42,115 nucleotides of DNA. Source: Corynebacterium lipophiloflavum DSM 44291 (GTDB lineage: Bacteria; Actinomycetota; Actinomycetes; Mycobacteriales; Mycobacteriaceae). Positions 19,831 through 28,845 of this stretch are shown piece by piece. The translations under genes were made by a program, and so were the position numbers. Location of the stretch: NCBI RefSeq assembly GCF_000159635.1, contig NZ_GG667195.1, positions 51,878 to 93,992 of the forward strand. The letters run 5' to 3'. Position 1 is the first letter of the stretch, and every line of letters begins with the position of its first letter. The notes beneath the pieces are model-generated. The model had not been told where the DNA came from. It made no database searches and was given only the letters and a program-made list of their open reading frames with translations.

Positions 19831-19935
19831 CGTTTGTGTAACGGAGTTGCAACGTCGGGCATTGTCCCTAGTCGGGCTACGTTTTACGGACCTGGGGAGA
19901 TTTTCAATAGGTTGTCATTTACCTTGCGGGAAGGC

Positions 19936-19941
19936 TAAAGT
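19936..19941 (+). promoter_or_regulatory. -10 hexamer TAAAGT for the CDF gene
   Basis: TAAAGT lies 7 nt before ATG 19949 and decides the start over alternatives up to 100 bp upstream. Confidence 0.55.
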
Positions 19942-19948
19942 GTGTCGC

Positions 19949-20854
19949 ATGAGTCACTCACACGAACACTCGCCGTCCACCGCGCCGCGCCGCGCGCTGA
20001 TAGCGGCGCTCGCGATCACCGCGACAGTGTTCTTCGTTGAGTTTGTCGGCGGCTACATCTCGGGCTCCATGGCGCTCATGGCGGATTCGATGCACATGCT
20101 CTCGGATTCGGCAGGGCTGTTGATCGCGGTCATCGGCACGCTGCTCAGCCAGCGCGCCTCCACGGCCGTGGCCACCTACGGCTTCGCCCGCGCCGAGGTT
20201 CTCACCGCGTTGGTCAACGCGGTCTCCGTCATCGCAGTGACGGTGTTGATTGTCCTTGAGGCTTTCTCGCGCCTGCACGACCCGGCACCTGTTGACACCG
20301 GAGCAATGATGGTCTTCGCGGTCGTCGGTCTGGTGGCGAACGCCGCCTCGGCGGCCATGCTTCACCGCCATAAAGAGGAATCGATCAACGTCCACGGTGC
20401 CTTCCTGCACGTGATCGTCGACCTCCTAGGATCCATCGCGGTGCTTGCAGCCGGAGCCGTGATCGCAGTGACCGGATTCACCCCGGCCGATGCGATTGCC
20501 TCGCTGATCATCGCCGCTCTGGTGGTGCCGCGGGCTTGGCAGCTGCTCCGGCAATCGCTTCGCGTCCTTTTGGAACAGGCTCCGCAGGGTTTCGCGGCGC
20601 AGCGCATCAAACCCGCGCTCAGGGCCATTGACGGTGTCATCGACGTCCACGACATTCACGTCTGGTCTCTCGGCGGCTCCGACGTGGTCGTCACAGCGCA
20701 CCTCGTTGCGCATGAGGACGTGCCTCGCGGACCGCTTCTCGACGCCGCCCAGAAGCGCCTCACCGACCTCGGCGTCGACCATCCAACAATCCAGGTAGAA
20801 CTACCGGGCCACACCGACCACGAGCGCGCGTGCGGCGTCTCACTTGGCAGGTAG
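19949..20854 (+). CDS. Cation diffusion facilitator (CDF) metal exporter
   Basis: This 301-residue protein exports divalent metal ions, probably zinc or a similar ion, in exchange for protons. It has a His-rich N terminus (MSHSHEHS), six membrane helices and a cytoplasmic ferredoxin-like C domain. Helix 2 contains ADSMHMLSDSAG and helix 5 HGAFLHVIVDLLGS; the HxxxD pairs form the transport site and suggest zinc, as in CzcD and ZitB. The C domain includes DVHDIHVWSLGG and ends near GHTDHERAC. The open frame runs 34 codons further upstream, but the leaderless ATG 19949 gives the usual family start. No regulator gene lies beside it. Confidence 0.92.
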   Translation: MSHSHEHSPSTAPRRALIAALAITATVFFVEFVGGYISGSMALMADSMHMLSDSAGLLIAVIGTLLSQRASTAVATYGFARAEVLTALVNAVSVIAVTVLIVLEAFSRLHDPAPVDTGAMMVFAVVGLVANAASAAMLHRHKEESINVHGAFLHVIVDLLGSIAVLAAGAVIAVTGFTPADAIASLIIAALVVPRAWQLLRQSLRVLLEQAPQGFAAQRIKPALRAIDGVIDVHDIHVWSLGGSDVVVTAHLVAHEDVPRGPLLDAAQKRLTDLGVDHPTIQVELPGHTDHERACGVSLGR

Positions 20855-20871
20855 GGGCGTTGTTTTTGTCT

Positions 20872-20877
20872 TAGAGT
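20872..20877 (+). promoter_or_regulatory. -10 hexamer TAGAGT for the DUF262 gene
   Basis: TAGAGT lies 7 nt before ATG 20885, which fits a leaderless start. Confidence 0.5.
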
Positions 20878-20884
20878 GTGGGGC

Positions 20885-22627
20885 ATGGGCTTCACCACGC
20901 CGAGTTACTCGCTGTCCGACCTTTTCGCGCGCGTGCACCGCGGCGAGCTCCAGCTTCCCGATTTCCAGCGCGAATACATCTGGGACGTCGACCGTGCCCG
21001 CACCCTCGTCACCTCCGTCCTGCGCGGCTACCCGATCGGGTCGCTGCTCGCCCTCGACACCCGCAACGTCGCTCCCCGTTTCAAATCGCGCCCGCTCGAC
21101 GGTGCCCCGCAGGCTCAGGTCCAGCCCGGGCTTTTGCTTCTCGACGGCCAGCAGCGCCTCACCTCACTGTTCCACGCGTTCAGCGGCGACGGGGTTGTGC
21201 CTACCGTTGATTTCCTGAAAAACCGCATCGAGCGCCGTTTCTTCATCGACATCCGCCGAGCGGTCTCGGCTGACCCGCTGCCCGTTGAGTCGGTCTTTGC
21301 CGTAGATACCCACGGCGAGGTCCGTTCCCACTTCGGCCCGTCCATCGACGGAGGGCTCGACTCCCGCGAGGCGATGCTAAAGCACGGCGTAATCCCCGTT
21401 TCAGCCCTGCTTGACGACGGCGCCAACTCACTGCTGTTCGACATCGCGGCCACCACGATGGACAAGCAGATGCGTGAGGCCGCCGCGGCGTTTCAGTCGC
21501 GCGTGGTCAGCCAACTGCCCGCTTACGACATTCCCATGGTGCGCATTGACCGCGACACCTCGCTCGTGGGCATCGGGCAGATCTTCGCCCATGCCAATTC
21601 GGCGGGTGTGCAGATGGACGTCTTTGAGCTGCTCACGGCGACGTACGCACTCCAGGACTCGGAGTTTGTGTTGGCGGAGCATTGGGCGGGCGTCGAGAAG
21701 CAACTGCGTGAACACCCCGCACTGGACCACATCGGTCGAATCGAGTATCTGCGTGCGATGTCACTGTTGATCACTGGGCGGCGTGGCCCCGCCTGCGGGC
21801 ACCGCGGCGACATCCTCAGCATCGACTTGGAGGGCTACCTGGCGCACGCGGACGAGGTCGCCGCCGGGTTCGCGGCTGCGGCGGAGTTCCTCGCCGAGCG
21901 CAGGATGCTGACCACCGACCAGGTCCCGTACACCGCGCAACTGGTCACGCTCGCTGTCGTCCAGGCGCGGCTGGCGGAGCGCCCCGGAGTGCTGGACAAC
22001 GAGCAGGCGCGCGATCGCCTCAACCGCTGGTTCTGGTCGGGCATCTTCGGTGAACTCTATGGCGCGCATTCGCCGATCATCCGCGCCGGGGCGGACGTCG
22101 ACGAGGTCACGCCGTGGGTGATGGGGGAGACCGACACCACGCCGCGCACGGTTGAGGACGCGCGCTGCACTCGCGCGCGTATCGTCTCCGCGGGGCCCGA
22201 GTCCGGCGTGTACCGCGCGTTGTTTGCGCTGCTCATGGCGCGCGGCGCTCGCGACTGGCGGACAGGCCAAGCGTTCGAGCCTGACACCATGGATCACCTC
22301 GAACCCACCTTTGAGCTGGTCTTTCCGCGTGGGGTATGTGAGGCCCGCGGGGTCGATCCGCAGCTCGCGGAGTCCGTTGTCAACCGCACCCCGATGGGTG
22401 TGCGCACCCGCATTCTCATCGAGGGAAACGAGCCGAAGCGCTACCTGCCGCGGTTGCAGTCGAAGTGCCTCATGGAAGACGCCGAGTTCGAAGCGATGCT
22501 CGCCGCCCACGAGATAAACCCACAGACGCTGATGGCCTCGGACGTCGATACGTTTCTGCGCGAGCGTCTCGATCGCCTGGTCGCGATCATCGAGCACGCG
22601 ATGGGCAAGCCGGTGGAAGAAAGCTAG
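20885..22627 (+). CDS. DUF262 protein with degenerate DUF1524-like C terminus
   Basis: The protein has 580 residues. The N-terminal DUF262 domain, a ParB/Srx-like NTPase also found in GmrS and BrxU, is intact: DFQREYIWD (about 26-34), LLLDGQQRLTSL (about 84-95) and IFAHANSAGVQMD (about 234). The C-terminal part aligns by eye with the HNH-type DUF1524 nuclease region, where relatives carry a His-His-Ile-Phe-Pro motif. Here that site reads FELVFPRGVCEARGVD (about 475), then NRTPMGVRT and YLPRL. The histidine pair seems to be missing. Such proteins restrict modified DNA in several systems; with the histidines lost, a role without cutting is possible. It stands without other defence genes. Confidence 0.75.
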   Translation: MGFTTPSYSLSDLFARVHRGELQLPDFQREYIWDVDRARTLVTSVLRGYPIGSLLALDTRNVAPRFKSRPLDGAPQAQVQPGLLLLDGQQRLTSLFHAFSGDGVVPTVDFLKNRIERRFFIDIRRAVSADPLPVESVFAVDTHGEVRSHFGPSIDGGLDSREAMLKHGVIPVSALLDDGANSLLFDIAATTMDKQMREAAAAFQSRVVSQLPAYDIPMVRIDRDTSLVGIGQIFAHANSAGVQMDVFELLTATYALQDSEFVLAEHWAGVEKQLREHPALDHIGRIEYLRAMSLLITGRRGPACGHRGDILSIDLEGYLAHADEVAAGFAAAAEFLAERRMLTTDQVPYTAQLVTLAVVQARLAERPGVLDNEQARDRLNRWFWSGIFGELYGAHSPIIRAGADVDEVTPWVMGETDTTPRTVEDARCTRARIVSAGPESGVYRALFALLMARGARDWRTGQAFEPDTMDHLEPTFELVFPRGVCEARGVDPQLAESVVNRTPMGVRTRILIEGNEPKRYLPRLQSKCLMEDAEFEAMLAAHEINPQTLMASDVDTFLRERLDRLVAIIEHAMGKPVEES

Positions 22628-22643
22628 CGCGACGACGTATTTC

Positions 22644-23498
22644 ATGAACCGCTCACGCATTGCCGTCCCCCTCATCGCCGTGGCGCTCGGTGTAAGTGCC
22701 TGCTCGCCCGGGCCTGAGCCATCGCCGCTTGACGACGCCCGCACGCAGAACCAGGCCCGCCATGTCGCCGAGCGCTTCGCGCCCCACCCAGTCGTGCTCG
22801 ACGACCCGTTCGGGTTTGAAAGCTCCCGGCTGTTCTTCCCCGCCTCAGAGACAGTCGTGGTCACCGACGCCACCGTGGAGGCCCAGCTGCGCGGCGCGTC
22901 GATTGCCGTCACCGCGCACGCGCCGCTGCTTGTCTACGCCCCGGAAAACCACGCGGACGTCGTGAAGGAGATTCAGCGGCTCGGGGCGCACACGGTGCTC
23001 ACCGTCGGCGACGTTGCTTTCGCTCCCGCCAGCGGGTACGTCAATGTCCAACGTGACCCAGGCGGGCTCGAGGCGCTGCACACGATGACGAGCCTGGCGT
23101 TCGATGTCCGTGACATCGTGGACACAACCGACGCGCGCGAGAGCGTCACCGCGGTCGCGTCGCTGGCCGGCAACCCGCCGGTGTGGTTGCGCACCCGCGA
23201 CGCCCCGGCGACGAAACAGGGCGCGGAGGCTGCGCCTTTTCCGCTGCAGTCGCGCCGGGACGCCGACATGGCGCCACTGGTCGTAGCCACGCCGGAGAGT
23301 CCGCTGCCTGCGGTGAGCAACGCGCGCAGTTTCGGCGCCCGCGTCGCGGTTGTCGACGAGCCCGACCCGCGGCAGTCGCGCGAGACCCTTTTCGCGCTTG
23401 CGGGGCTCGCGGACGAGCCGCTGGTGGCGCTGGGGCCCGAGTTCGGCACGGAGCAGGAGCTCCCGCGGCGCATCATGCAGGCCGAAGAATATTATTAA
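22644..23498 (+). CDS. Lipoprotein with CWB2-like domain (paralogue A)
   Basis: The 284-residue protein has a short basic start and a lipobox (GVSAC, Cys near residue 20), so it should be lipid-anchored outside the membrane. The region SSRLFFPASETVVVTDATVE through APLLVYAPENH and EIQRLGAHTVLTVGD resembles the cell-wall-binding repeat 2 (CWB2) fold. The N-terminal domain of the lipoprotein at 28846 is clearly related (EIQRLGA is identical). No enzyme motif is seen. It starts 16 bp after the DUF262 gene and precedes serA. The function is unknown; a surface or envelope role is inferred. Confidence 0.75.
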   Translation: MNRSRIAVPLIAVALGVSACSPGPEPSPLDDARTQNQARHVAERFAPHPVVLDDPFGFESSRLFFPASETVVVTDATVEAQLRGASIAVTAHAPLLVYAPENHADVVKEIQRLGAHTVLTVGDVAFAPASGYVNVQRDPGGLEALHTMTSLAFDVRDIVDTTDARESVTAVASLAGNPPVWLRTRDAPATKQGAEAAPFPLQSRRDADMAPLVVATPESPLPAVSNARSFGARVAVVDEPDPRQSRETLFALAGLADEPLVALGPEFGTEQELPRRIMQAEEYY

Positions 23499-23531
23499 TT
23501 ACGCGGTGTTTCGTCGCACGGCCGGGGAGGT

Positions 23532-23537
23532 TACGAT
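23532..23537 (+). promoter_or_regulatory. -10 hexamer TACGAT for serA
   Basis: TACGAT would start a transcript with about 43 nt of leader containing the serA ribosome site AGGAG. Prediction only. Confidence 0.4.
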
Positions 23538-23586
23538 AAACAACGTCCTATTAGCTCCCGCCATCAAAACCCAGGAGATCATCGCA

Positions 23587-25170
23587 GTGTCCAAACCAGT
23601 CGTGCTCATCGCTGACAAGCTTGCCCCTTCCACCGTCGACGCGCTCGGAGATGGGGTTGAGGTCCGCTGGGTGGATGGCCCCAACCGCGCCGAGCTGCTC
23701 GCCGCGGTGCCCGAGGCGGACGCGCTTCTCGTGCGTTCCGCCACCACCGTCGACCGCGAGGTGATCGAGGCTGCCCCGCAGCTGAAGATCATCGGTCGCG
23801 CAGGCGTTGGCCTGGACAACGTCGACATCGACGCCGCCACCGAGCGCGGCGTGATGGTCGCGAACGCCCCGACCTCGAATATTCACTCCGCCTGCGAGCA
23901 CGCAATCGCGCTGCTGCTGGCCACCGCCCGCCAGATCCCGGCCGCGGACAAGACGCTGCGCGACGCAGAGTGGAAGCGCTCCGCGTTCAAGGGCGTGGAG
24001 GTTTTCGGCAAGACCATCGGCATCGTCGGTTTCGGCCACATCGGCCAGCTGTTCGCTCAGCGCCTCGCCGCGTTCGAGACCACCATCATCGCCTACGACC
24101 CGTACGCCAACCCGGCCCGCGCGGCGCAGCTCGGCGTCGAGCTCGTGGAGCTCGAAGAGCTCATGGCGAAGGCGGACTTTGTCACCATCCACCTTCCCAA
24201 GACGAAGGAAACCGCGGGCATGTTCAACGCGGACCTGTTGGCGAAGGCCAAGCAGGGCCAGGTCATCATCAACGCCGCTCGCGGCGGGCTTATCGACGAG
24301 CAGGCGCTTGCCGACGCCATCGTGTCCGGCCGCATCCGCGGCGCCGGCTTCGATGTGTACTCCTCCGAGCCGTGCACCGACTCGCCCCTGTTCGCTCTGG
24401 ACCAGGTCGTGGTCACCCCGCACCTCGGCGCATCCACCGAGGAAGCCCAGGACCGCGCCGGCACCGATGTGGCCGATTCCGTGCTCAAGGCGCTGCGCGG
24501 TGAGTTCGTCGCCGACGCTGTCAACATCACCGGCGGCCGCGTCGGCGAGGAGGTCTCCTCCTGGCTCGACCTCTCGCGCAAGCTGGGCCTGATCGCCGGC
24601 AAGCTTCTCGACGCCGCCCCCGTGTCCCTGCGCGTCACCGCCCGCGGCGAGCTGTCCACCGAGGACGTGGATACCCTCGGCCTGTCCGCGGTGCGCGGGC
24701 TGTTCTCCGGAATCGTGTCCGAGCCGGTGACCTTCGTCAACGCACCGTCGATCGCGGAGTCCCGCGGTCTCGAGTACACCGTGGACACCGCGAGCGAGGC
24801 CCGCAGCCACCGCAGCGCGCTCGAGGTCCAGGTCGCTTCGGCCTCCGGCGAGGTCGCGACCATCACCGGTGCGCTGACCGGGCTGGATCGCGTGGAAAAG
24901 ATCGTCAACATCAACGGCCGCGGTGTGGACATGCGCGCCGAGGGCCGCAACCTGTTCCTGCGTTACACCGACGCCCCGGGCGCGCTGGGCAAGGTGGGCA
25001 GCACCCTGGGCGAGGCCGGCATCAACATCGAAGCCGCCGCGCTGACCCAGGCCGCGAAGGGGGACGGCGCCGTGCTCATCCTGCGCGTTGAGCGCGAGGT
25101 TCCGGAAGAGCTCGAGGCGGCTATCGCATCCTCCATCGACGCAAGCTCCATCCAGATCGACCTGAGCTAG
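23587..25170 (+). CDS. serA: D-3-phosphoglycerate dehydrogenase
   Basis: SerA (527 residues, the long type with an intervening ASB domain) oxidises 3-phosphoglycerate in the first step of serine synthesis. Motifs are [22 protein letters not shown], the NAD-binding [15 protein letters not shown], the catalytic region AARGGLIDE and the His in PHLGAST. The C-terminal ACT domain ([20 protein letters not shown]) binds serine for feedback. The open frame extends far upstream as a shadow of the lipoprotein gene; GTG 23587 with AGGAG upstream is the family start. Length agrees with corynebacterial SerA (about 530). Confidence 0.96.
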   Translation: MSKPVVLIADKLAPSTVDALGDGVEVRWVDGPNRAELLAAVPEADALLVRSATTVDREVIEAAPQLKIIGRAGVGLDNVDIDAATERGVMVANAPTSNIHSACEHAIALLLATARQIPAADKTLRDAEWKRSAFKGVEVFGKTIGIVGFGHIGQLFAQRLAAFETTIIAYDPYANPARAAQLGVELVELEELMAKADFVTIHLPKTKETAGMFNADLLAKAKQGQVIINAARGGLIDEQALADAIVSGRIRGAGFDVYSSEPCTDSPLFALDQVVVTPHLGASTEEAQDRAGTDVADSVLKALRGEFVADAVNITGGRVGEEVSSWLDLSRKLGLIAGKLLDAAPVSLRVTARGELSTEDVDTLGLSAVRGLFSGIVSEPVTFVNAPSIAESRGLEYTVDTASEARSHRSALEVQVASASGEVATITGALTGLDRVEKIVNINGRGVDMRAEGRNLFLRYTDAPGALGKVGSTLGEAGINIEAAALTQAAKGDGAVLILRVEREVPEELEAAIASSIDASSIQIDLS

Positions 25171-25213
25171 CCGCTTGTAGTTTTCCCAATTTTCACCTCC
25201 CGATTCGGTCTTC

Positions 25214-25232
25214 GTGAGATGATCTGTCTCAC
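25214..25232. promoter_or_regulatory. Inverted repeat in the cstA upstream region
   Basis: GTGAGA-TGATCTG-TCTCAC has 6-bp arms and covers the -10-like GATGAT. Its half-site spacing does not match the GlxR/CRP consensus TGTGA-N6-TCACA, so another regulator would be needed. Confidence 0.45.
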
Positions 25233-25259
25233 ACCGATCACCGAGGAAGGGAGAGTGGG

Positions 25260-27545
25260 ATGAGCGTAAAAGTCAACGGGATGCGCGAGAGGCCGGACGC
25301 GGACAGGCTTGAGATCTCAACGACGCCCGACGGGCGCGAGCACGTCGTTGGGGTTCGGCCGAAAAAGGCCATCGGAACTGTCGAGCGCGTCGTCATCGCC
25401 ATCGCGGCCGTCATCGCGGCGCTGGGCTGGGCGGTGCTCGCGCTTAACCGCGATGAGGAGATCAGCTCGGTATGGCTCGTGCTCGCCGCGATTGGCTCCT
25501 ACATCATCGGCTACACGCTCTACGCGCGCCTGATCGAGTACAACGTGGTCAAGCCGCGCAACAACCGCGCGACCCCAGCCGAGTACATCGACGACGGCAA
25601 GGACTTCGTCCCCACCGACCGGCGCGTGCTGTTTGGCCACCACTTCGCCGCCATCGCCGGCGCCGGCCCGCTCGTCGGGCCCGTCATGGCCGCCCAGATG
25701 GGGTATCTGCCGGGCACGCTGTGGATCATCATCGGCGTCGTGTTCGCGGGTGCTGTGCAGGATTACCTGGTGCTGTGGGTTTCCACGCGCCGGCGCGGCC
25801 GCTCGCTGGGGCAGATGATCAGCGACGAGGTCGGCCGCGTCGGTGGTGCCGCCGGCATCTTCGCCACGATGGTGATCATGGTCATCATCATTGCGGTGCT
25901 CGCCTTGATCGTGGTCAACGCCCTGGCCGATTCGCCGTGGGGCGTGTTCTCCATCGCCATGACCATCCCGATCGCGCTGTTCATGGGCTGCTATACCCGC
26001 TTTATCCGCCCGGGCCGAGTCGCCGAGGTCTCCGCCATCGGCGTGATCCTGCTCCTGGCCGCCATCATCGGCGGGGGCTACGTCGCCGACACCGCCTGGG
26101 GTGCGGAGGTGTTCACCCTGTCGAAGACGGCGCTGGCGTTCGCGCTGATCATCTACGGCGTTGTTGCGGCAATCTTGCCGGTGTGGTTGCTGCTCGCGCC
26201 GCGCGACTACCTGTCGACGTTTATGAAGGTCGGCGTCGTTGCGCTGCTTGCGGTCGCGATCATCATCGACCGCCCGATGATCCAGATGCCGGCGATTACC
26301 TCGTTCGCCATCGAAGGCAACGGGCCGGTGTTCGCCGGGTCGCTGTTCCCGTTTTTGTTTATCACCATCGCCTGCGGCGCGCTGTCGGGCTTCCACGCCC
26401 TGATTTCCTCGGGCACCACCCCGAAGCTGATTGAAAAAGAATCGCACATGCGAAGCATCGGCTACGGCTCCATGCTGGTGGAGTCCTTCGTCGCGGTGAT
26501 GGCGATGATCACCGCGGTCATCTTGGACCGCCACCTGTACTTCGCGGTCAACTCTCCAGCTGCGGTGACGCAGGGTACGCCGGAGGGCGCGGCGGAATTC
26601 GTCGCCACGCTCAACCTGCCGGGCGACCCGATTACGGCGCAGCAGCTCGCCGAGACCGCCAACGCCATCGGGGAGGCCACCGTGGTTTCCCGCACCGGCG
26701 GCGCGCCGACGTTCGCACTCGGAATGTCCGAGATCATGACCAACCTGCTGGGCAGCGAGGCGTTGCAGGCGTTTTGGTACCACTTCGCGATCATGTTTGA
26801 AGCGCTGTTCATCCTCACCACCGTCGACGCCGGCACCCGCGTAGCCAGGTTCATGATGTCGGACACGCTCGGTTCCGTCCCGGGTCTGGGCAAGTTCAAA
26901 GACCAGTCCTGGACGATTGGGTCGTGGATTTCCACTTTCGTGGTGTGCGGCCTGTGGGGCGCGATCTTGGTTATGGGTGTGACCGACCCGCTCGGCGGCA
27001 TTAACGTGTTGTTCCCGCTGTTCGGCATCGCCAACCAGCTCCTCGCCGCGATCGCTCTGACCCTGGTCACCGTCGTGCTGGTGAAGAAGGGGCTTTACAA
27101 GTGGGTGTGGATACCGGTTGTCCCGCTCGTGTTCGACCTCGTGGTTACGCTGACCGCGAGCTGGCAGAAGATCTTCCACTCCAACCCGGCGATTGGCTAC
27201 TTCGCGCAGAACGCGCGCTTCCGTGACGCGAAGGCTCAAGGGCTGACCGAGTTTGGCAACGCGAAGTCACCCGAGGCGATCGACGCGGTGATCCGCAACA
27301 CCTACATCCAGGGCGCGCTGTCCATCCTGTTCGCCTCCCTGGTTGTCATCGTGGTGATCACCGCGCTCGTGGCCGTCGTCAAGGCTCTGCGAGCGCAATC
27401 GGCGGGGTTGCGCGTGCCCACGAGTGAGGAGCCGGACCACCCGTCGACGCGGTTCATCCCGCGTGGCATGGCCGCCAGCTCGGAGGAGAAGCGGGTCGCC
27501 GATGAGCTGGGGCTCACTCTCGACTCCAGCGGGGGTGCGCACTAG
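25260..27545 (+). CDS. cstA: Carbon starvation protein A, pyruvate transporter
   Basis: CstA (761 residues) has about 16-18 membrane helices and belongs to the CstA/BtsT family of peptide or pyruvate symporters. Characteristic pieces are GHHFAAIAGAGPLVGPVMAAQ, AVQDYLVLWVSTRRRGRS, GFHALISSGTTPKLI and TVDAGTRVARFM. Escherichia coli members import pyruvate or peptides in starvation, and Corynebacterium glutamicum CstA imports pyruvate. The start ATG 25260 follows GAGGAAGGGAG, a strong ribosome site. The small partner gene follows directly. The upstream region carries a 19-bp inverted repeat over a -10-like sequence, so control by carbon supply is plausible. Confidence 0.94.
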   Translation: MSVKVNGMRERPDADRLEISTTPDGREHVVGVRPKKAIGTVERVVIAIAAVIAALGWAVLALNRDEEISSVWLVLAAIGSYIIGYTLYARLIEYNVVKPRNNRATPAEYIDDGKDFVPTDRRVLFGHHFAAIAGAGPLVGPVMAAQMGYLPGTLWIIIGVVFAGAVQDYLVLWVSTRRRGRSLGQMISDEVGRVGGAAGIFATMVIMVIIIAVLALIVVNALADSPWGVFSIAMTIPIALFMGCYTRFIRPGRVAEVSAIGVILLLAAIIGGGYVADTAWGAEVFTLSKTALAFALIIYGVVAAILPVWLLLAPRDYLSTFMKVGVVALLAVAIIIDRPMIQMPAITSFAIEGNGPVFAGSLFPFLFITIACGALSGFHALISSGTTPKLIEKESHMRSIGYGSMLVESFVAVMAMITAVILDRHLYFAVNSPAAVTQGTPEGAAEFVATLNLPGDPITAQQLAETANAIGEATVVSRTGGAPTFALGMSEIMTNLLGSEALQAFWYHFAIMFEALFILTTVDAGTRVARFMMSDTLGSVPGLGKFKDQSWTIGSWISTFVVCGLWGAILVMGVTDPLGGINVLFPLFGIANQLLAAIALTLVTVVLVKKGLYKWVWIPVVPLVFDLVVTLTASWQKIFHSNPAIGYFAQNARFRDAKAQGLTEFGNAKSPEAIDAVIRNTYIQGALSILFASLVVIVVITALVAVVKALRAQSAGLRVPTSEEPDHPSTRFIPRGMAASSEEKRVADELGLTLDSSGGAH

Positions 27546-27731
27546 ATGGTGCTCAAAGCGATCAGCGCTGTGACGTGGTACATCAAGGAGCTCATGGGCG
27601 ACAACGACTACGCCAAGTACTGCGCGCACCTCGCCGCGCACCACCCAGACGCCAAACCGCCGACGGAGAAGGAGTACTGGAAGCAGCGCTGGGCGCGCGA
27701 GTCCGCAAACCCCGGTAGCCGGTGCTGCTAG
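27546..27731 (+). CDS. YbdD/YjiX family small partner of CstA
   Basis: The 61-residue protein begins on the base after the cstA stop codon, so the two are co-translated. Family marks are YIKELMGDNDYAKYCAH, and EKEYWKQRW near the end. YbdD/YjiX proteins nearly always follow cstA-type genes and are needed for transport in some species. It ends in Cys-Cys, which is unusual for the family and might bind a metal or form a disulfide. Confidence 0.88.
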   Translation: MVLKAISAVTWYIKELMGDNDYAKYCAHLAAHHPDAKPPTEKEYWKQRWARESANPGSRCC

Positions 27732-27741
27732 GCTAAACCGG

Positions 27742-27752
27742 TCACACTGTGA
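27742..27752. promoter_or_regulatory. Palindrome upstream of leuB
   Basis: TCACA-C-TGTGA lies 36 bp before leuB. In Corynebacterium glutamicum leuB is repressed by the IclR-type regulator LtbR; whether this is its site is unknown. Confidence 0.3.
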
Positions 27753-27787
27753 ACGCTGTGTAAGCAGTAAGGAAGGACTCCCACAAC

Positions 27788-28804
27788 ATGAAAATTGCGG
27801 TGATCGCTGGCGACGGAATCGGCACCGAAGTCATGGCCGAAGGCCTGAAAGTGCTGCGCACGGTACGCGACGATGTCGAGACCACCGAGTACGACCTCGG
27901 CGCCCGCCGCTACCTGCGCAACGGGGAGCTTCTCACGGACGACGATTTGGCGAGCCTGCGCGCGCACGACGCGATCCTGCTCGGCGCAATCGGCGACCCG
28001 GCCCGCGTGCCAGCCGGGGTGCTCGAGCGCGGGCTGTTGCTGCCACTTCGCTTCTCGTTGGATCACTTCGTCAACCTGCGCCCCTCGAGGCTCTACCCGA
28101 CGGCGGTCAGCCCGCTGGCCAAACCCGGCGACATAGACTTCGTGGTCGTGCGCGAGGGCACCGAGAGCTTGTACGCGGGCAACGGCGGAGTGCTGCGCGC
28201 CAACACCCCGCACGAGGTGGCGTGCGAGGTCTCGCAGAACACCCGCTTCGGGGTCGAGCGCGTCGTGCGTTACGCCTTCGAACTGGCGATGCAGCGCCGC
28301 AAGCACCTCACGCTCGTGCATAAGACCAACGTCCTTGTCAACGCGGGCGGGCTGTGGCAGAAGACGGTCGACGCCGTCGCCACCGAGTACCCGGAAGTTA
28401 CGGTCGACTACAACCACATCGACGCCACCACCATCTACATGGTCACCGACCCGCAGCGTTACGACGTCATCGTCACCGACAACCTCTTTGGCGACATCAT
28501 CACCGACCTCGCCGGGGCGGTCACGGGCGGCGTCGGCCTGGCCTGCTCGGGCAACATCGACGCCTCGCGCACCAACCCGTCCATGTTCGAGCCGGTCCAC
28601 GGTTCCGCTCCGGATATCGCGGGCAAGGGCATCGCCGATCCCACCGCGATGATTCTGTCGGTTGCCATGATGCTGCGCTGGCTCGGCGACGCATCCGCCG
28701 CCGAGCGGATCGAGTCAGTCGTCGCCGCCGTCGTCGCGGCGCGCGAGGCCGGCCCCGTGAGCACCACGGAGGTTGGTGACCGCATTGTCGCGGCGCTGAA
28801 GTAG
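27788..28804 (+). CDS. leuB: 3-isopropylmalate dehydrogenase
   Basis: LeuB (338 residues) oxidises and decarboxylates 3-isopropylmalate, a step of leucine synthesis. The N terminus [18 protein letters not shown] is typical. The substrate loop [22 protein letters not shown] (with the catalytic Lys) and the metal-binding [20 protein letters not shown] follow, then [23 protein letters not shown] just before ATG 27788 is a strong ribosome site. It works with the ilv enzymes, which provide its precursor. The stop codon forms part of a -10-like hexamer for the next gene. Confidence 0.95.
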   Translation: MKIAVIAGDGIGTEVMAEGLKVLRTVRDDVETTEYDLGARRYLRNGELLTDDDLASLRAHDAILLGAIGDPARVPAGVLERGLLLPLRFSLDHFVNLRPSRLYPTAVSPLAKPGDIDFVVVREGTESLYAGNGGVLRANTPHEVACEVSQNTRFGVERVVRYAFELAMQRRKHLTLVHKTNVLVNAGGLWQKTVDAVATEYPEVTVDYNHIDATTIYMVTDPQRYDVIVTDNLFGDIITDLAGAVTGGVGLACSGNIDASRTNPSMFEPVHGSAPDIAGKGIADPTAMILSVAMMLRWLGDASAAERIESVVAAVVAAREAGPVSTTEVGDRIVAALK

Positions 28805-28807
28805 GGT
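28802..28807 (+). promoter_or_regulatory. -10 hexamer TAGGGT for lipoprotein B
   Basis: It starts with the leuB stop codon. Unlike the other cases the next gene is 38 bp away and has its own AAGGA ribosome site, so the transcript would have a leader of about 30 nt. Confidence 0.4.
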
Positions 28808-28845
28808 GGTTCGCGTTACCGCCCAAAGTTTAAGGACACTCTTAT

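Noticed and set aside
25214..25232. GlxR/CRP site before cstA
   Set aside because: The half-sites are too far apart for TGTGA-N6-TCACA.
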